From contig CAJNDS010000217.1 of the NCBI GenBank assembly GCA_905221605.1, positions 102,501 to 166,500 on the forward strand: a stretch of 64,000 bases of DNA, given 5' to 3'. This document shows, piece by piece, positions 10,557 through 20,600 of this stretch. The first letter of the stretch is position 1; every line of letters begins with the position of its first letter. The position numbers and the translations under genes are program-made. The notes under the pieces were generated by a model. It was not told where the DNA came from, did no database searches, and saw only the letters and a list, made by a program, of their open reading frames with translations. The DNA is from Symbiodinium natans. Taxonomy: Eukaryota; Sar; Dinophyceae; Suessiales; Symbiodiniaceae.

Positions 10557-12393
10557 ACAATTAAATTGAACATGCCGACGAAGCAGCTCAACCGTTGGAG
10601 CTCTACAAACCTCAGCCCTTTTTGGGATCCGCAACCCGAACCCCCCAAGATGCAAGAAAGGCCCTCCCCCCTCCCCAGGAGGTAAGAACAGCATCCGGGT
10701 ACAGCTTCGAGGTGACAGGGCAGGGTTTAGGGTTCAGGGTTTAGGGTTTTGGGTTTTGGGGTTTAGGGCTCGAAAAGGCAGCTGAAGACAAGCCTGATGA
10801 GAGCTGGGCGTAGAGGCTTAGAGGACGTAAACCCTAAACCCTAAACTCAGATGCGCGGGGCTCCGGGCCTCTTCTCGAGAAACACTTGATTACGAAGCAG
10901 CATCAGACCGTAAACCCAGAAAGCCCGAAAGGCCCAAAGCCTCAAAAGCTCCACCCTAAACCCTAAACCCTAAACCCTAAACCCTAAACCCTCAACCCTA
11001 AGCCCTAACCCTAAAACCCTAAACCCTAAACCCTAAACCCTAAACCCTAAACCCTAAACCCTAAACCCTAAACCCTAAACCCTAAACCCTAAACCCTAAA
11101 CCCTAACCTAAACCCTAAACCCTAAACCCTAAACCCTAAACCCTAAACCCTAAACCCTAAACCCTAAACCCTAAACCCTAAACCTAAACCCTAAACCCTA
11201 AACCCTGACCCTAAGCCCTAAACCCTAAGCCCTAAACCCTAAACCCTAAACCCTAACCCTAAACCCTAAACTACCTAAACCCTCCCTCTGCTTCACAGTT
11301 TCTGGTGCCAGGCGGCGATCCGGCAGATGGCCAGGCGCCTTCAGGGCACCCGTGCACCCAAGGTGGCGGCTCAGGGGAGGGATGGGGGGGGGGGGGGTTA
11401 GGGTTTAGGGTTTAGGGTTTAGGGTTTAGGGTTTGGGGTTTAGGGTTTAGGGTTTTGAGGCTTTGTCAAGGTTTTGGGAGGCTTTGGGGGGTTCATGGCG
11501 ATGGGAAACCTGAAGCCCCAACTGCAGGGGAAAGTGGAGGGACCCCCAGAAGGCATACCTTACATAGTCCCTATATATACTTAAGTATCCCGAAATACCC
11601 CCTAAACTATATAACCCCTGAATAACCCGAATACCCCCAACTAACCCCGAAATAACCCCTAAGGTCCCTTGCATAAGGGTGCCTCCGTTAGGCCCCCGAA
11701 CCAGGCACAGTACAGCCAGCTCCAAGCAGAGGACTTCGCTGCACGGGGCTGAGATTGGGCTCTTGCTGTGTAGACACACCAGGCAGATCAGGGGTTCGCT
11801 CTACTACCCCCCTCTCTTCTACCCAAATTAAAGTGCTTTCAGGGGGGGAACCTAAGTGGGGGGGTTAGTTTTGAGGGGGGTAAGAGGGAAATCCATGAGC
11901 AAGAAGTTAGAATCATGTGGTGTTTGAAGACACTACGGTCTCATGCTTGCGGCACCCTAAGCCCTAAACCCCAAACCGTAAACCCTCAGCCCCTAATGGT
12001 AAACACTGTGGTTTCCTCAGTCTCGTACCTTGAAATCTAAGTTCCTCAACAGCCCTAAAGCCCCAAATCCCTAGGATCCCTAAAACCTTAGAACCTCAGA
12101 GCCCTAAACCCTCAACCCTGAAGCCTTCAAACCCCAAACCCTAGGACTATTTCAGTTTAGGGTTTAGGGTTTAGGGTTTAGGGTTTAGGGTTTAGGGTTA
12201 AGGGTTAAGGGTTAAGGGTTTAGGGTTTAGGGTTTAGGGTTTAGGGTTTAGGGTTTAGGGTTTAGGGTTTAGGGTTTAGCACCTCGCGCATCCTGCCAGC
12301 TCGAGTGTCCCGACCTCGAAAACTCCGAATCGGACTCCGGAGCCTCCAAGCCCGGAACGCCGCCTCCCCTGAAGACCCCTGAATCCGCAGCCG
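796..12393 (+). CDS. CbxX/CfqX-type AAA+ ATPase gene, multi-exon, 5' incomplete
   Basis: Spliced AAA+ ATPase of the CbxX/CfqX (CbbX, SpoVK) family; such proteins are ATP-driven remodellers, CbbX acting on Rubisco. Exons read so far: 796-859, 1417-1432, 2057-2155, 3214-~3252, 5016-5090, 5593-5631, 6006-6056, 6549-6590, 6802-6872, 7314-7344, 7726-~7824, 8105-8164, 10071-10109, 11312-11362, 12300-12393. In order they give the N-terminal LDAMVGL motif, Walker A GNPGTGKT, the VGQTAPK segment, Walker B FFLDEA, the CAGY sensor-1 strand, the NPGFKSR arginine-finger region and the GNGRAVRN sensor-2 region. Most junctions join in phase using GC, GA or GT donors and AG|G acceptors. Introns are filled with TTTAGGG/CCCTAAA runs. 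The N-terminus is not in view, and a short exon may be missing between 3252 and 5016. The substrate cannot be read from the sequence. The gene may continue into the exons from 13,333 on. Confidence 0.85.
1099..1380. repeat. CCCTAAA array with TGAACCC sub-block
   Basis: About 40 heptamers in an intron of the AAA gene; a homogeneous block of CCCTGAA variants sits near the 3' end (1,308-1,350). Confidence 0.97.
1417..1432 (+). CDS. AAA ATPase micro-exon: EFAKV
   Basis: A pyrimidine-rich tract ending CCCAAG precedes GAGTTCGCCAAAGTGC. With a GC donor the 16-nt exon joins in phase to KRAGLKALKSQ, giving EFAKVRKRAGL as expected of the family. A longer exon to about 1469 with a GT donor is open too but breaks the phase and the alignment. 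Confidence 0.55.
2057..2155 (+). CDS. AAA ATPase exon with Walker A
   Basis: Acceptor TTTTTCAG|G. The exon translates to KRAGLKALKSQSFHMRF followed by LGNPGTGKTVVARIVG; GNPGTGKT is the P-loop that binds ATP phosphates. The GC donor (GCCGCC) leaves one base that joins in phase to KLLIALGAI at 3214. Confidence 0.9.
2804..3005. repeat. TGAACCC block followed by TAAACCC block
   Basis: About 16 copies of TGAACCC turn abruptly into TAAACCC copies. AAA gene intron. Confidence 0.97.
3214..3252 (+). CDS. AAA ATPase exon: KLLIALGAI
   Basis: After GTATCAG| the frame reads GKLLIALGAIQPL, continuing the helix after Walker A (ARIVG-KLLIALGAI). Start and phase fit; the 3' end is uncertain (a GA donor is drawn). 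Confidence 0.65.
4191..4396. mobile_element. Inverted-repeat element with AAGGAATATTCCTTAAACCATAT array
   Basis: The ends GAGGCTCCAATACCCCTTA (left) and TAAGGGGTATTGGAGTCTC (right) are near-perfect inverted repeats. The middle is a run of palindromic AAGGAATATTCCTT units of about 23 bp. MITE-like, no ORF, inside an AAA gene intron. Confidence 0.8.
4490..4555. repeat. 10-bp tandem repeat GTTTAGAAGG
   Basis: Six copies of a lengthened heptamer variant, flanked on both sides by ordinary TTTAGGG. Confidence 0.95.
5016..5090 (+). CDS. AAA ATPase exon: VFNEVARSDLVAEYVGQTAPK
   Basis: Acceptor CTCAG|GTC. The exon encodes VFNEVARSDLVAEYVGQ followed by TAPKVQKE, the strongly conserved CbxX segment between Walker A and Walker B. 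A GC donor (GCCCGG) joins in phase to VNKSLGG. Confidence 0.88.
5593..5631 (+). CDS. AAA ATPase exon with Walker B
   Basis: A 39-nt exon translating to VNKSLGGVFFLDE. FFLDE plus the A of the next exon is Walker B, whose acidic pair binds Mg2+ and activates water. The donor is GC (GCGCTC): only this junction restores the DEAYSLV motif, so the non-GT donor is well supported. Confidence 0.9.
6006..6056 (+). CDS. AAA ATPase exon: AYSLVNGARDQFGHEAV
   Basis: Seventeen codons after CGCAG|, completing DEA-YSL and continuing to the family's FG.EA motif. A GC donor (GCCGCT) gives HEAV-DTLIKEMED with the next exon. Confidence 0.9.
6549..6590 (+). CDS. AAA ATPase exon: DTLIKEMEDKRANF
   Basis: Acceptor GATGAG|GAC, GT donor (GTGGCG). 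Fourteen codons matching the family's EAxDTLxxxMED helix. Joins in phase to PLEVICAGY. Confidence 0.88.
6802..6872 (+). CDS. AAA ATPase exon: sensor 1 and arginine-finger approach
   Basis: Encodes PLEVICAGYEHEMDAFFE followed by SNPGFK. ICAGY is the sensor-1 strand; NPGFKSR, completed by the next exon, carries the arginine finger. The GT donor (GTCTGC) leaves AA, which with the next exon's G gives lysine. Confidence 0.9.
7314..7344 (+). CDS. AAA ATPase exon: SRVPFTFYFE
   Basis: After ATTCAG| the frame is SRVPFTFYFE(D). Family members read SR(F/I)xFxF.DY here. A GA donor (GATGCC) gives FYFE-DYT with the next exon; a GC donor 3 nt later would add one aspartate. Confidence 0.8.
7726..7824 (+). 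CDS. AAA ATPase exon: DYTCPQLMEIGKL
   Basis: Acceptor CTGAG|GAC. Reads DYTCPQLMEIGKLSLRPKA and on to VELLESLGS before a canonical-looking GTAAGG donor. The DYxxxEL.EI.K pattern is typical of the CbxX lid domain. The 3' end could be earlier. Confidence 0.7.
8105..8164 (+). CDS. AAA ATPase exon: LPADLTTYNDAMTFSTGCGR
   Basis: After GCTTGCAG| twenty codons encode LPADLTTYNDAMTFSTGCGR, matching the lid helix before the sensor-2 motif. A GC donor (GCCCAG) joins in phase to ARGNGRAVRN. Confidence 0.65.
8940..9190. repeat. TAAGCCC block then TAGACCC block
   Basis: About 15 copies of TAAGCCC followed by about 13 of TAGACCC: two locally homogenised variants side by side. Confidence 0.97.
9255..9420. 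repeat. GGGTTTCA / GGGTTTTCA variant array
   Basis: Degenerate 7-9-bp G-rich repeats with C in place of A or T, + orientation. Confidence 0.9.
10071..10109 (+). CDS. AAA ATPase exon with sensor 2: ARGNGRAVRNAIE
   Basis: Acceptor GCCACAG|, GT donor GTCGGC. GNGRAVRN is the sensor-2 signature of CbxX ATPases; its arginine contacts bound nucleotide. Joins in phase to AAIRQMARRL. Confidence 0.9.
10951..11285. repeat. Long CCCTAAA array
   Basis: Over 40 heptamers with scattered single-base loss, in the intron before the AAIRQMARRL exon. Confidence 0.97.
11312..11362 (+). CDS. AAA ATPase exon: AAIRQMARRLQGTRAPK
   Basis: Seventeen codons after TGCCAG|, continuing RNAIE into the last helix of the AAA lid. 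GT donor (GTGGCG). The next exon starts a low-complexity linker, so this is the end of the folded AAA domain. Confidence 0.82.
12154..12278. repeat. TTTAGGG array
   Basis: Uniform heptamers with three GTTAAGG variants inside, directly before exon 12,300. Confidence 0.95.
12300..12393 (+). CDS. Linker exon: LECPDLENSESDSGASK
   Basis: Open from CTGCCAG|, encoding an acidic/serine then proline-rich stretch (ECPDLENSESDSG, then PGTPPPLKTPESAAG), typical of a disordered linker. A GT donor (GTGGAG) leaves one G that joins in phase to PLAKIISLSETD at 13,333. Confidence 0.6.
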
Positions 12394-12646
12394 GTGGAGG
12401 GTTTAGGTGTAAGGCCGAGATTCTAGGGTCCAGGGTTTAGGGTTTAGGGTTGTTGAGGGTTTAGGGTTTAGGGTTTCGGGGTTTAAGGGTTCGGGTTCAA
12501 GGCCTCCCAGCCTCCCCAAAGCCAAGCCTCCCGAAGCCTCCAGGCCGTCTTGGCCGCCAGCCTGGAAACGCTCTTTGCTGTGCCTTGCGGACCCCGTGGC
12601 CGCCTGGGTTGAATGAAGCAAGGGCCTGACCTCTGAACCCTATACC

Positions 12647-12825
12647 TTGGGATGTTCCCCTCTAGGGTTTAGGGTTTAGGGTTTAGGGTTTAGGGTTTAG
12701 GGTTTAGGGTTTAGGGGCTTAGGGTTTAGGGTTTAGGGTTTAGGGTTCATGGGAATGATCAATAGGGGGGGGGGGGGTACTACAATCCCTATCAAGGACT
12801 GTTCGAATAAGGGGGAACATCCCAA
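12647..12825. mobile_element. GGGATGTTCCCC hairpin element split by a TTTAGGG array
   Basis: TTGGGATGTTCCCC at 12,647 and its inverted partner GGGGGAACATCCCAA ending 12,825 bracket a TTTAGGG run and a G tract. Same family as the elements at 13,415, 15,382, 33,789 and 60,312. Confidence 0.6.
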
Positions 12826-13332
12826 CCCATACCTGACTAATCCCTTCCCCCTGGTAGTAAACGGGCCCCCAATGATGAAAAAACACTTTCCGGAAAATCC
12901 TGCCGAAACCGACCCCGCCTTTTTAACCCTATTCCGAATGGGCCTCAACAACCTTCAAGCCAATGTAAACCCTATCCCCGAAGATGTCACGTGGACAAAA
13001 ACATCCCCCTCAAATTAAAAGCACATTTCGAGTTTCTATTGGGGGAGGGGGGGGGGCCGAAAACCCTAAACCCTAAACCCTGAACCCCAAACCCTAAACC
13101 CGAAACCCTAAACCCGTTTAATACTATGGGGAAGGGATAATGTATTTCTCGACCATCTTTCGGTTCCTTTTTCTTTTTCAAATCTTATATGAATCGGTTT
13201 GTTTATGTCTTCATTTGGTTTCATTTGTTTATTGAGGCATGACTTCTTTGCTTGCTGTTGTTTTTGGTGGGTTCAGGGTTCAGGGTTCAGGGTAGTTTAG
13301 GGTAGTTTAGGGTTTTTGGGGTTTAGCCTGAG

Positions 13333-13412
13333 GTCCGCTGGCAAAAATCATCTCCTTGTCTGAGACGGATCCGAAGAAGTTCCAGTTCTTCATCCAGCTT
13401 GAGAAGGACGGC
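13333..13412 (+). CDS. Exon: PLAKIISLSETDPKKFQFF
   Basis: Acceptor CCTGAG|GT, GT donor (GTGGGA). Reads PLAKIISLSETDPKKFQFF then IQLEKDG, a stop-free amphipathic segment. It joins in phase to ELQGGKKEIS. Confidence 0.65.
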
Positions 13413-14580
13413 GTGGGATGTTCTCCCCTATCCTAACAGTGCTTAGGAGGGGTTATAGAAAGGGCGTACCATAATCCCTATGAAGTCCTTCATCGGGATT
13501 GTAGAAAGACCATAATCCCTTTGAAGAATAGGGATTCTCGTACCCCCCCCCCCCCTAATTCCTATAACCCCATTAAGGACTGTTATGTTAGTATAAGGGA
13601 GACATCCCAAAGGACAGCCCTAGCTCCCACACACTCAGAAGCCGCAAGCAGTCAACCCCGGAACCGGGGCTCTTCCCTGAGCCCGCCTACTCGAGTCGTG
13701 CCCAAAGGAGCTTAAACTTGGGATGTTCCCCCTTTGTACTAGCAGTCCTTAATAGGGATTCTAGTACGGGAACATCCAAAGCTTAAACTCTAAAGCCTGC
13801 TTCAGAACGTGCTTAAGAAGTTCAAATTTCGTAGCACCCTAGGCTAGCATCCTGTTGGGTCAAGATTTTGGCGTAACAGATTCTCTCCATCCCCTTTAGA
13901 CCCCCACATCATGAAACCTGACGTCCCGGCCCTTTCCATTCTCTAGCCACCGGAAGTAAAAGGGCCCCGTAAGGCCGGCCGTAAGGGGCCTTCCCCCCGT
14001 AAGGGGCCTTTCGCAAGGCCCGTCCCCATAGAAGGGGCGTAAGGGGCCTTTCCCCGCCCGTAAGGGGCCTTCCCACCCCTCCCATAAGGGGCCTTCCTTC
14101 CGGCCTTCCCCCATAAGGGGCTTTTCACCCGCAACGGGCCTGAAACTCTAAACGAGCAGACGAAGCACGGCCTCAACCGAGCCCGACCCGATGTTCACAG
14201 GAGCTGCAGGGCGGCAAGAAGGAGATCTCTACGCGGCTGCCACCTGGCAAAGAGTGCCTAGAGACCCCAAGAAACATACAAGGCCCGAAGTCAGCTCCTT
14301 AGCAGCAACACCTTCCCTCTGTCCTGGGATCGGGTTTCAGAGCTCGTTCTGAGGTTTCGAAGTTGTTGTTGGGTTTCTGGCCGTTTTTTTCAAGCTGAGA
14401 TCTCCTCTGAACCTGGAGGCATTCAGATGCATTCAGTGTTAAGGAATCCCCAGAAAGCTCTGCCACCCCTCACGTCCTCGAGACTTTCCAGTGAGAGCTT
14501 CAACTAACTTCGTACAGGCCCAGGCGTATTTGAAGCGGGGTGTTGTTGCTGGTATCTCCAAACGGACTCCCACAAAATGC

Positions 14581-14612
<32 letters not shown>

Positions 14613-17600
14613 GTATATGTTTTTTTGTTTATTTTTCTATTGATATTTATATTAATATGTACATTTTTTATTTCTTTTTCTATTTCTATTTCGATTTATG
14701 TTTGTATTTATGTACATATTTATATTTCTTATATTCATATTTATTTTCTATTTATACCCACACACTCTGGGGTGTGTATATATATATATATATACATATG
14801 TATATTTATTTGCTTATTTATGTATACATAATTTCAGAGTAACCCTTTCTACACTCACGAAGAACCACAACGAAGACATGGCGACCCTAACGCGTATCAC
14901 AGAGCAGGGAGCCCATGGACCCTGCAGAGCCTGGGCCCCTACCCTTTCGAGCCCCCATACACCCCTAGGTTCGTTTAGGGTTTAGGGTTTAGGGTTTAGG
15001 GATTAGGGTTTAGGGTTGCACCCCTAGGTTCAGAAGCCACCCTAAGAGGGTAGCCAGGGTCCCTTTTTGGGAGTTGTTTTCTTTTGTTCCGTTTTAAGGG
15101 TAGTACATAGGGGACCCCAGAAGGAACCCTGAATTTTTAGGGTTTAGGGTTTAGGGTTTAGGGTTTAGGGTTTAGGGTTTAGGGTACCTACCCCATGAGG
15201 CAAAGGATCACGTCGCAGATCGCCGTCGCCTCCCAGATCGGGCCGGGAGCCGCCCTGGCTTAGGGTTTAGGGTTTAGGGTTTAGGGTTTAGGGTTTAGGG
15301 TTTAGGGTTTAGGGTTTAGGGTTTAGGGTTTAGGGTTTAGGGTTTAGGGGCTTCGTGTTTCGAGCACATAAGACCTATCAGTTGGGATGTTCCCCCCTTA
15401 TACTAGCAGTCCTTCATAGGGATTCTCATAGGGAGTACTATAAACCCATTAAGGACTGTTAGTATAAGGGGGAACATCCCAACCTAAAAGCTCCAAGATG
15501 CAACGAGCACTCAATCCGAACAGTCATTTGAAGGGCAACGGTCGCTGGGATTACCTGGGACTCTCTTTACCTGCAGTTTAATGGGTTACACCTACTAATT
15601 CAGGGGTAGTTCCTACCAAACTGTAGGTAAGTAGAGTCCCAGGTACAGCTTGAATGGATCTTCATTGCTTGCCGCCTGAGCTTGTCCTCTCAGCCTGGGA
15701 CCCTCCTTAAGCACAGACCCACAGGGGAAGCATCTTGCCACAGCAGCTAAGCCCTGAGCGGAAACCGATGTTATGGCAGTTGCCGGCCGGCTCATGCGTC
15801 GCTTGATTCCGTCGGACATCTTCGGAGTTCGGTACCTTGTACCCCCCAGCATCCCTAAACCCTGAACCCTAAACCCTAAACCCTTTTCCCTAAACCCTAT
15901 GAGCCTTTTGTCAGAGCTCTCAGATGGTCAGGGGCCTGGCGCCCACGACGCGCAAGCACCTGGAGACGTGCACGACCAAGCAGCGGGACCGGATGGGGCC
16001 CGCGCAGGGCTTCAGAGCTTCGGGGCGGCTTGTGTTAGGGTTTAGGGTTTAGGGTTTAGGGTTTAGGGTTTAGGGTTTAGGGTTTAGGGTTTAGGGTTTA
16101 GGGTTTAGGGTTTAGGGTTTAGGGTTTAGGGTTTAGGGTTTAGGGTTTAGGGTTTAGGGTTTAGGGTTTAGGGTTAGGGCTTAGGGTTTAGGGTTTAGGG
16201 TTTAGGGTTTAGGGTTTAGGGTTTAGGGTTTAGGGGTTAGGGTTTAGGGTTTAGGGTTTAGGGTTTAGGGTTTAGGGTTTAGGGTTTAGGGTTCAGGGTT
16301 CAGGGTTTAGGGTTTAGGGTTTACTATTGGCTTGGGCCGGCGATTCGCAAGGCCCCTTTCTAATATTCATAGGTAGAGAACGTTTGGGTTGCAGTCTAGT
16401 GTTTAGGGTTTCGGGTTTGGAGGATGCGGGTGTGCCTTCTAGCAACCCAATCAGAAAACAGCCGCAAGATCTTGAACCCCCGGCCGGTCAAGAACAGGTT
16501 TCGCGAAGGCCCGGGGTTCTGCTGAGGGTCCTCGACCAACCCTAAATCCTAACCATAAACCATAAACCCTAAACCCTAAACCCTAAACCCCAAACCCTAA
16601 ACCCCAAGCCCCTGTCCAGCGCAGGACGCTCAGCAGGGCGTTATCCAACGACTCTGGGTGAGCACGGAGGGGACTTGGGGGTTGGGGAGTCTGGCCTCGC
16701 ACCCTCAACCCTACAGGCTGGGGGGTTTAGGGTTTAGGGTTTTGGGTTTTAGGGTTTAGGGTGAAAGGTTTAGGGTTTAGGGTTGAGGACCCAAGCACTC
16801 AACTTTCAACCCGGCCCCTTGAGCCCTACACCCTGAAACGTACCCTCAAACGTGGCGCCCAAAGAAGTTGCTGTCCCAAGGCAATTCTGAATCTCGTCTT
16901 TACAATGGGAAGTCTATCCTGCAGAAACATCCCCGTATAAGCTTTACGGGTATATCTTCCTCCTTAGAGGATAAGCCCTAAACCCTAAAGCCTGAACCCT
17001 AAACCCGAAACCCTAAACCCTAAACCCTAAACCCTAAACCCTAAACCCTAAACCCTAAACCCCAATCCCCCCGCACGTGGGTCTGAGGCCTGGAGCACTA
17101 TTGCGCCTCCGAGGGCATTCTCGATGCCGTGAGCTGGCCGCCAGTTGAGGGTTAGGATCCAGGGGTTACAGGCCCTAAACCCTAAACCCTAAACCCGAAA
17201 CCCTAAACCCTAAACCCTAAACCCTAAACCCTAAACCCTAAACCCTAAACCCTAAAGGATTGAACGTGTTTCAGGGTCAAGTCTTCCTTGCGGGAGAATC
17301 TTGGAGACAGAGGGTTGGGGCATCCTGTGGGCTACTGTTCATTGCTCTGCAATCCTGCTAGTGCCAGGGACAGGGTTTAGGGTTTAGGGTTTAGGGTTTA
17401 GGGTTTTAGGGTTTAGGGTTTAGGGTTTAGGGTTTAGGGTTTAGAGTTTAGGGTTTTGGGTCACACTTCGCTTCCTAGACTCTTCGAACCCCACCTAACA
17501 CATTGGGAATGTGGTAGGAATGACATAGGGACATGCCCCCCCCCCCCCCCCCCCCAATTTTCGGAATCCCCCCAATGTGTAGTAGGAATGAAGAAAGAAC

Positions 17601-20600
17601 CCCTAAACCCTTACACCCTACACCCTACACCCTAAACCCTAAAACCCTAAACCCTAAACCCTAAACCCTAAACCCTAAACCCCGAGGGACGCAGGTTTCA
17701 CTTCGGGACCCATAGGAGTACACAAAGGCAACATCGTCAGAGGCTCCCTCTGCCAACCCGTCAACCCCCACAATGAGAGTTCAGGGTTTCAGGGTTTCAG
17801 GGTTTCAGGGCTTTAGGGTTTTACGGGTTTATGGCTTGACTGTTTCGGGTTTAAGGGTTTAAAGCCCTAAACCCTAAACCCTAAACGATGGGTTGACTGT
17901 TTCGGGTTTAGGGGGTCCAAGACCAGGCCGCGAAGGAGATCAAGACGACCTGGGATAAGGCCGAGATCGCAACTCCTCGGCGATTCGGTCCCGGGTGCTT
18001 CAGGGGTTTAGGGTTTAGGGTTTAGGGTTTAGGGTTTAGGGTTTAGGGTTTAGGGTTTAGGGTTTAGGGTTTAGGGTGCTATAGGTTGCCCTGAAGCCCC
18101 TTCATGGAACAGGGCTTCGTGTTTACGAGCTCAAAGCCCGAAATCCTAAACCCTAAGCCCTAAACCCTAAACCCTAAGCCCTGGACCCATGATTGTGGTG
18201 TCAAAGGGAAGTGCTTGGATTGGGTTTAGGGTTTGGGGTTTGGGGTTTAGGGTTCAGGGGTTAGGGTTTAGGGTTTATAGGGTTTAGGGTGTAGGTTGAG
18301 GGCTTCCGGTTCAAAGAGGTTTCTCGCGCCAGTGTCTCTGGCACAGGCTAAGGTAGTTTTGGGACCCGACTTTCCTGGACACTAAACGCGAGTTACTGTG
18401 TGCAAGGATCTGAGAGGTATGTCGGCCCAACCCAAGACTTGAGGTTACTCCCCCCCCAACCCACCCCCCTCCCCCGCCACAGCAAAAGTCTCGACCTCAT
18501 TGTAGCTGTAGTAGTAGGGAAGTCTGATTTCCCCACCAGGCCACGATGACTATGGGACCCCAACTATAGATCCCCAAATAGTAGGATTCCCCTAAAGTAG
18601 GGGCCCCAATAAGGTACCCGAATTTAGGAAAGCCCCAGTAACCCTAAACCCTAAACCCTAAACCCTAAACCCTAAACCCTAGACCCTAAACCCTAAACCC
18701 TAAACCCTAAACCCGAAACCCTAAACCCTAAACCCTAAACCCTAAACCCTAAACCCTAAACCCTAAACCCTAAACCCTGGGGGTGGGGGGGGGTCGGCAC
18801 CGAGTCAGTGCTTGCGTAAGGAGCGGTCGTCCACAGTGCTCAAGGTGCCCTTCGCTGCGGGCGATGGAGGGTTTTGGGCGGGTTTGGGGCGTAGGGTTTA
18901 GGGTTTATAGGGTTTAGGGTTTAGGGTTTAGGGGTTTAGGGTTTAGGGCTTAGGGTTTTCGTGGTTTGGGGCTTAGGGTTTAGGGCTTGGTGTTTGGGGG
19001 TTCTGGGTTTCGGGTTTTAGGGGTTTGGGGATTGGGTTTTAGGGGCTTCTGAGGGTACAAATGCCAAGTTCGGGCAGGTCTTGGGGGGTGCTTGTGCGCC
19101 TCAACTTGCTGCCGCCTAAACCCCAAGCCTTGCAGCCTAAAATGCGCCCTTTTGTGTGTTGCCAGGCAGTCCGGTACGACATTGAGGCCTTGCAGGACAT
19201 ACTGCATGCATTGACGCCCAAGGGAGCGAGCCTGCCAACAGCCGAGACGCTTTGCTTGGTTTAGGACCTAGGGCTGCACCACTGTAAACCCCAAACCCCA
19301 AACCCCAAACCCCAGACCCCAAACCCCAAACCCTAAACCCCAAACCCTAAACCCTAAACCCTAAACCCTGGACCCCCTAAAAAACCCATGATACACCCTA
19401 TAAGCCCCAAACCCTAAGCCCGGAGCCCCCTCGAGCTCGAAGCCTTCGCTGAGGGCCGCTGTCCAGCGTTGCACCGCGAAGCTGGCCGAGCTGCAGCGCA
19501 CCGACTTCCGCACCTTGGGTTTAGGGTTTAGGGTTTAGGGTTTAGGGTTTAGGGTTTAGGGTTCAGGGTTTAGGGTTTAGGGTCTAGGGTCTAGGGTTTA
19601 GTGTCTTGGGTTAGGGTTCGGGTTTATAGTGTCTAGGGTCTAGGGTTGGGGTTTATGGGGTTTTTGGTTTGGGGTTTGGGGTTTATAGGGTTTAGGTTTG
19701 GATGCTCTACAATGCATCAGAGGCTTTAGGGTTTTCGTAGGGGGCTTGGGGTTCAGCAGGTGCTTTGTAACATGCCTTGAGGAGCTTATGGACTTCTTTC
19801 TTGAGCAGGCTTTGAGACTGCATGATCCCACAACCGTTTAAGACTCCCCAAGTCCACCTCTGACAGCCCTGCGCCCCTCAACCGTAAACCCTAAACCCAG
19901 AAGCTCTCACCTCGAAGTCCCCCCGTCCGGAGCATCGTCACGATAGCCCAGCTGAAGCCTGTAGGGTGCAGGGTTCAGGGCTCAGGGGTAACCCGAAACA
20001 TGCTCCTAAGCCCCAGACCCCTGAAGCACCTAAGCCCGAAGCCCGTAGGGCCGAGGGTTGAGGGTTGAGGGTTTAGCACTCGCAAGGTATCCCCTTCGAC
20101 CCGTTCCACGTCAACGCCTGAAATCAGCTGCGTTGGGTCCTTATCTAGCCGCTCGACGACGCCGTGCTCCAGACGATCACACCAAGGACGTGAGAGCCTG
20201 TGCCCGTCCCCCTACATGTTCCAGCTACATGTATGTACATATAACATGTTATATATGTGAAAAAACAGCAGCAGATAAAATAAGTATACCTAGGCAGCAA
20301 GATAATCTACTGTATGAGGGTTCTTTGGCAGGGAGGGAAGATTTTGGTGGGGAGGGGGGGTCCGTCGGGAGCTCCAGGACTGGCGCCCGCGTCTTCGGAG
20401 TTCAATGCGGCTGCCCGCAGAGCCTTTCGAATGGCCCATCGGGGCGTGACATCTGCGAGCGCGGTTTCCTAAGCCCTGGCCTGGTGAGCCCTTTACCACC
20501 GCAATCCTAAGCCCTCAACCCTAAACCCTAAACCCTAAACCCTAAACCCTAAACCCTAAACCCTAAACCCTAAACCCTAAACCCTAAAATAGCTCAGGGC

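Noticed and set aside
14540-14985. Three overlapping Tyr/Ile/Phe-rich ORFs
   Set aside because: Products of the TA-rich microsatellite; no domain or exon signal.
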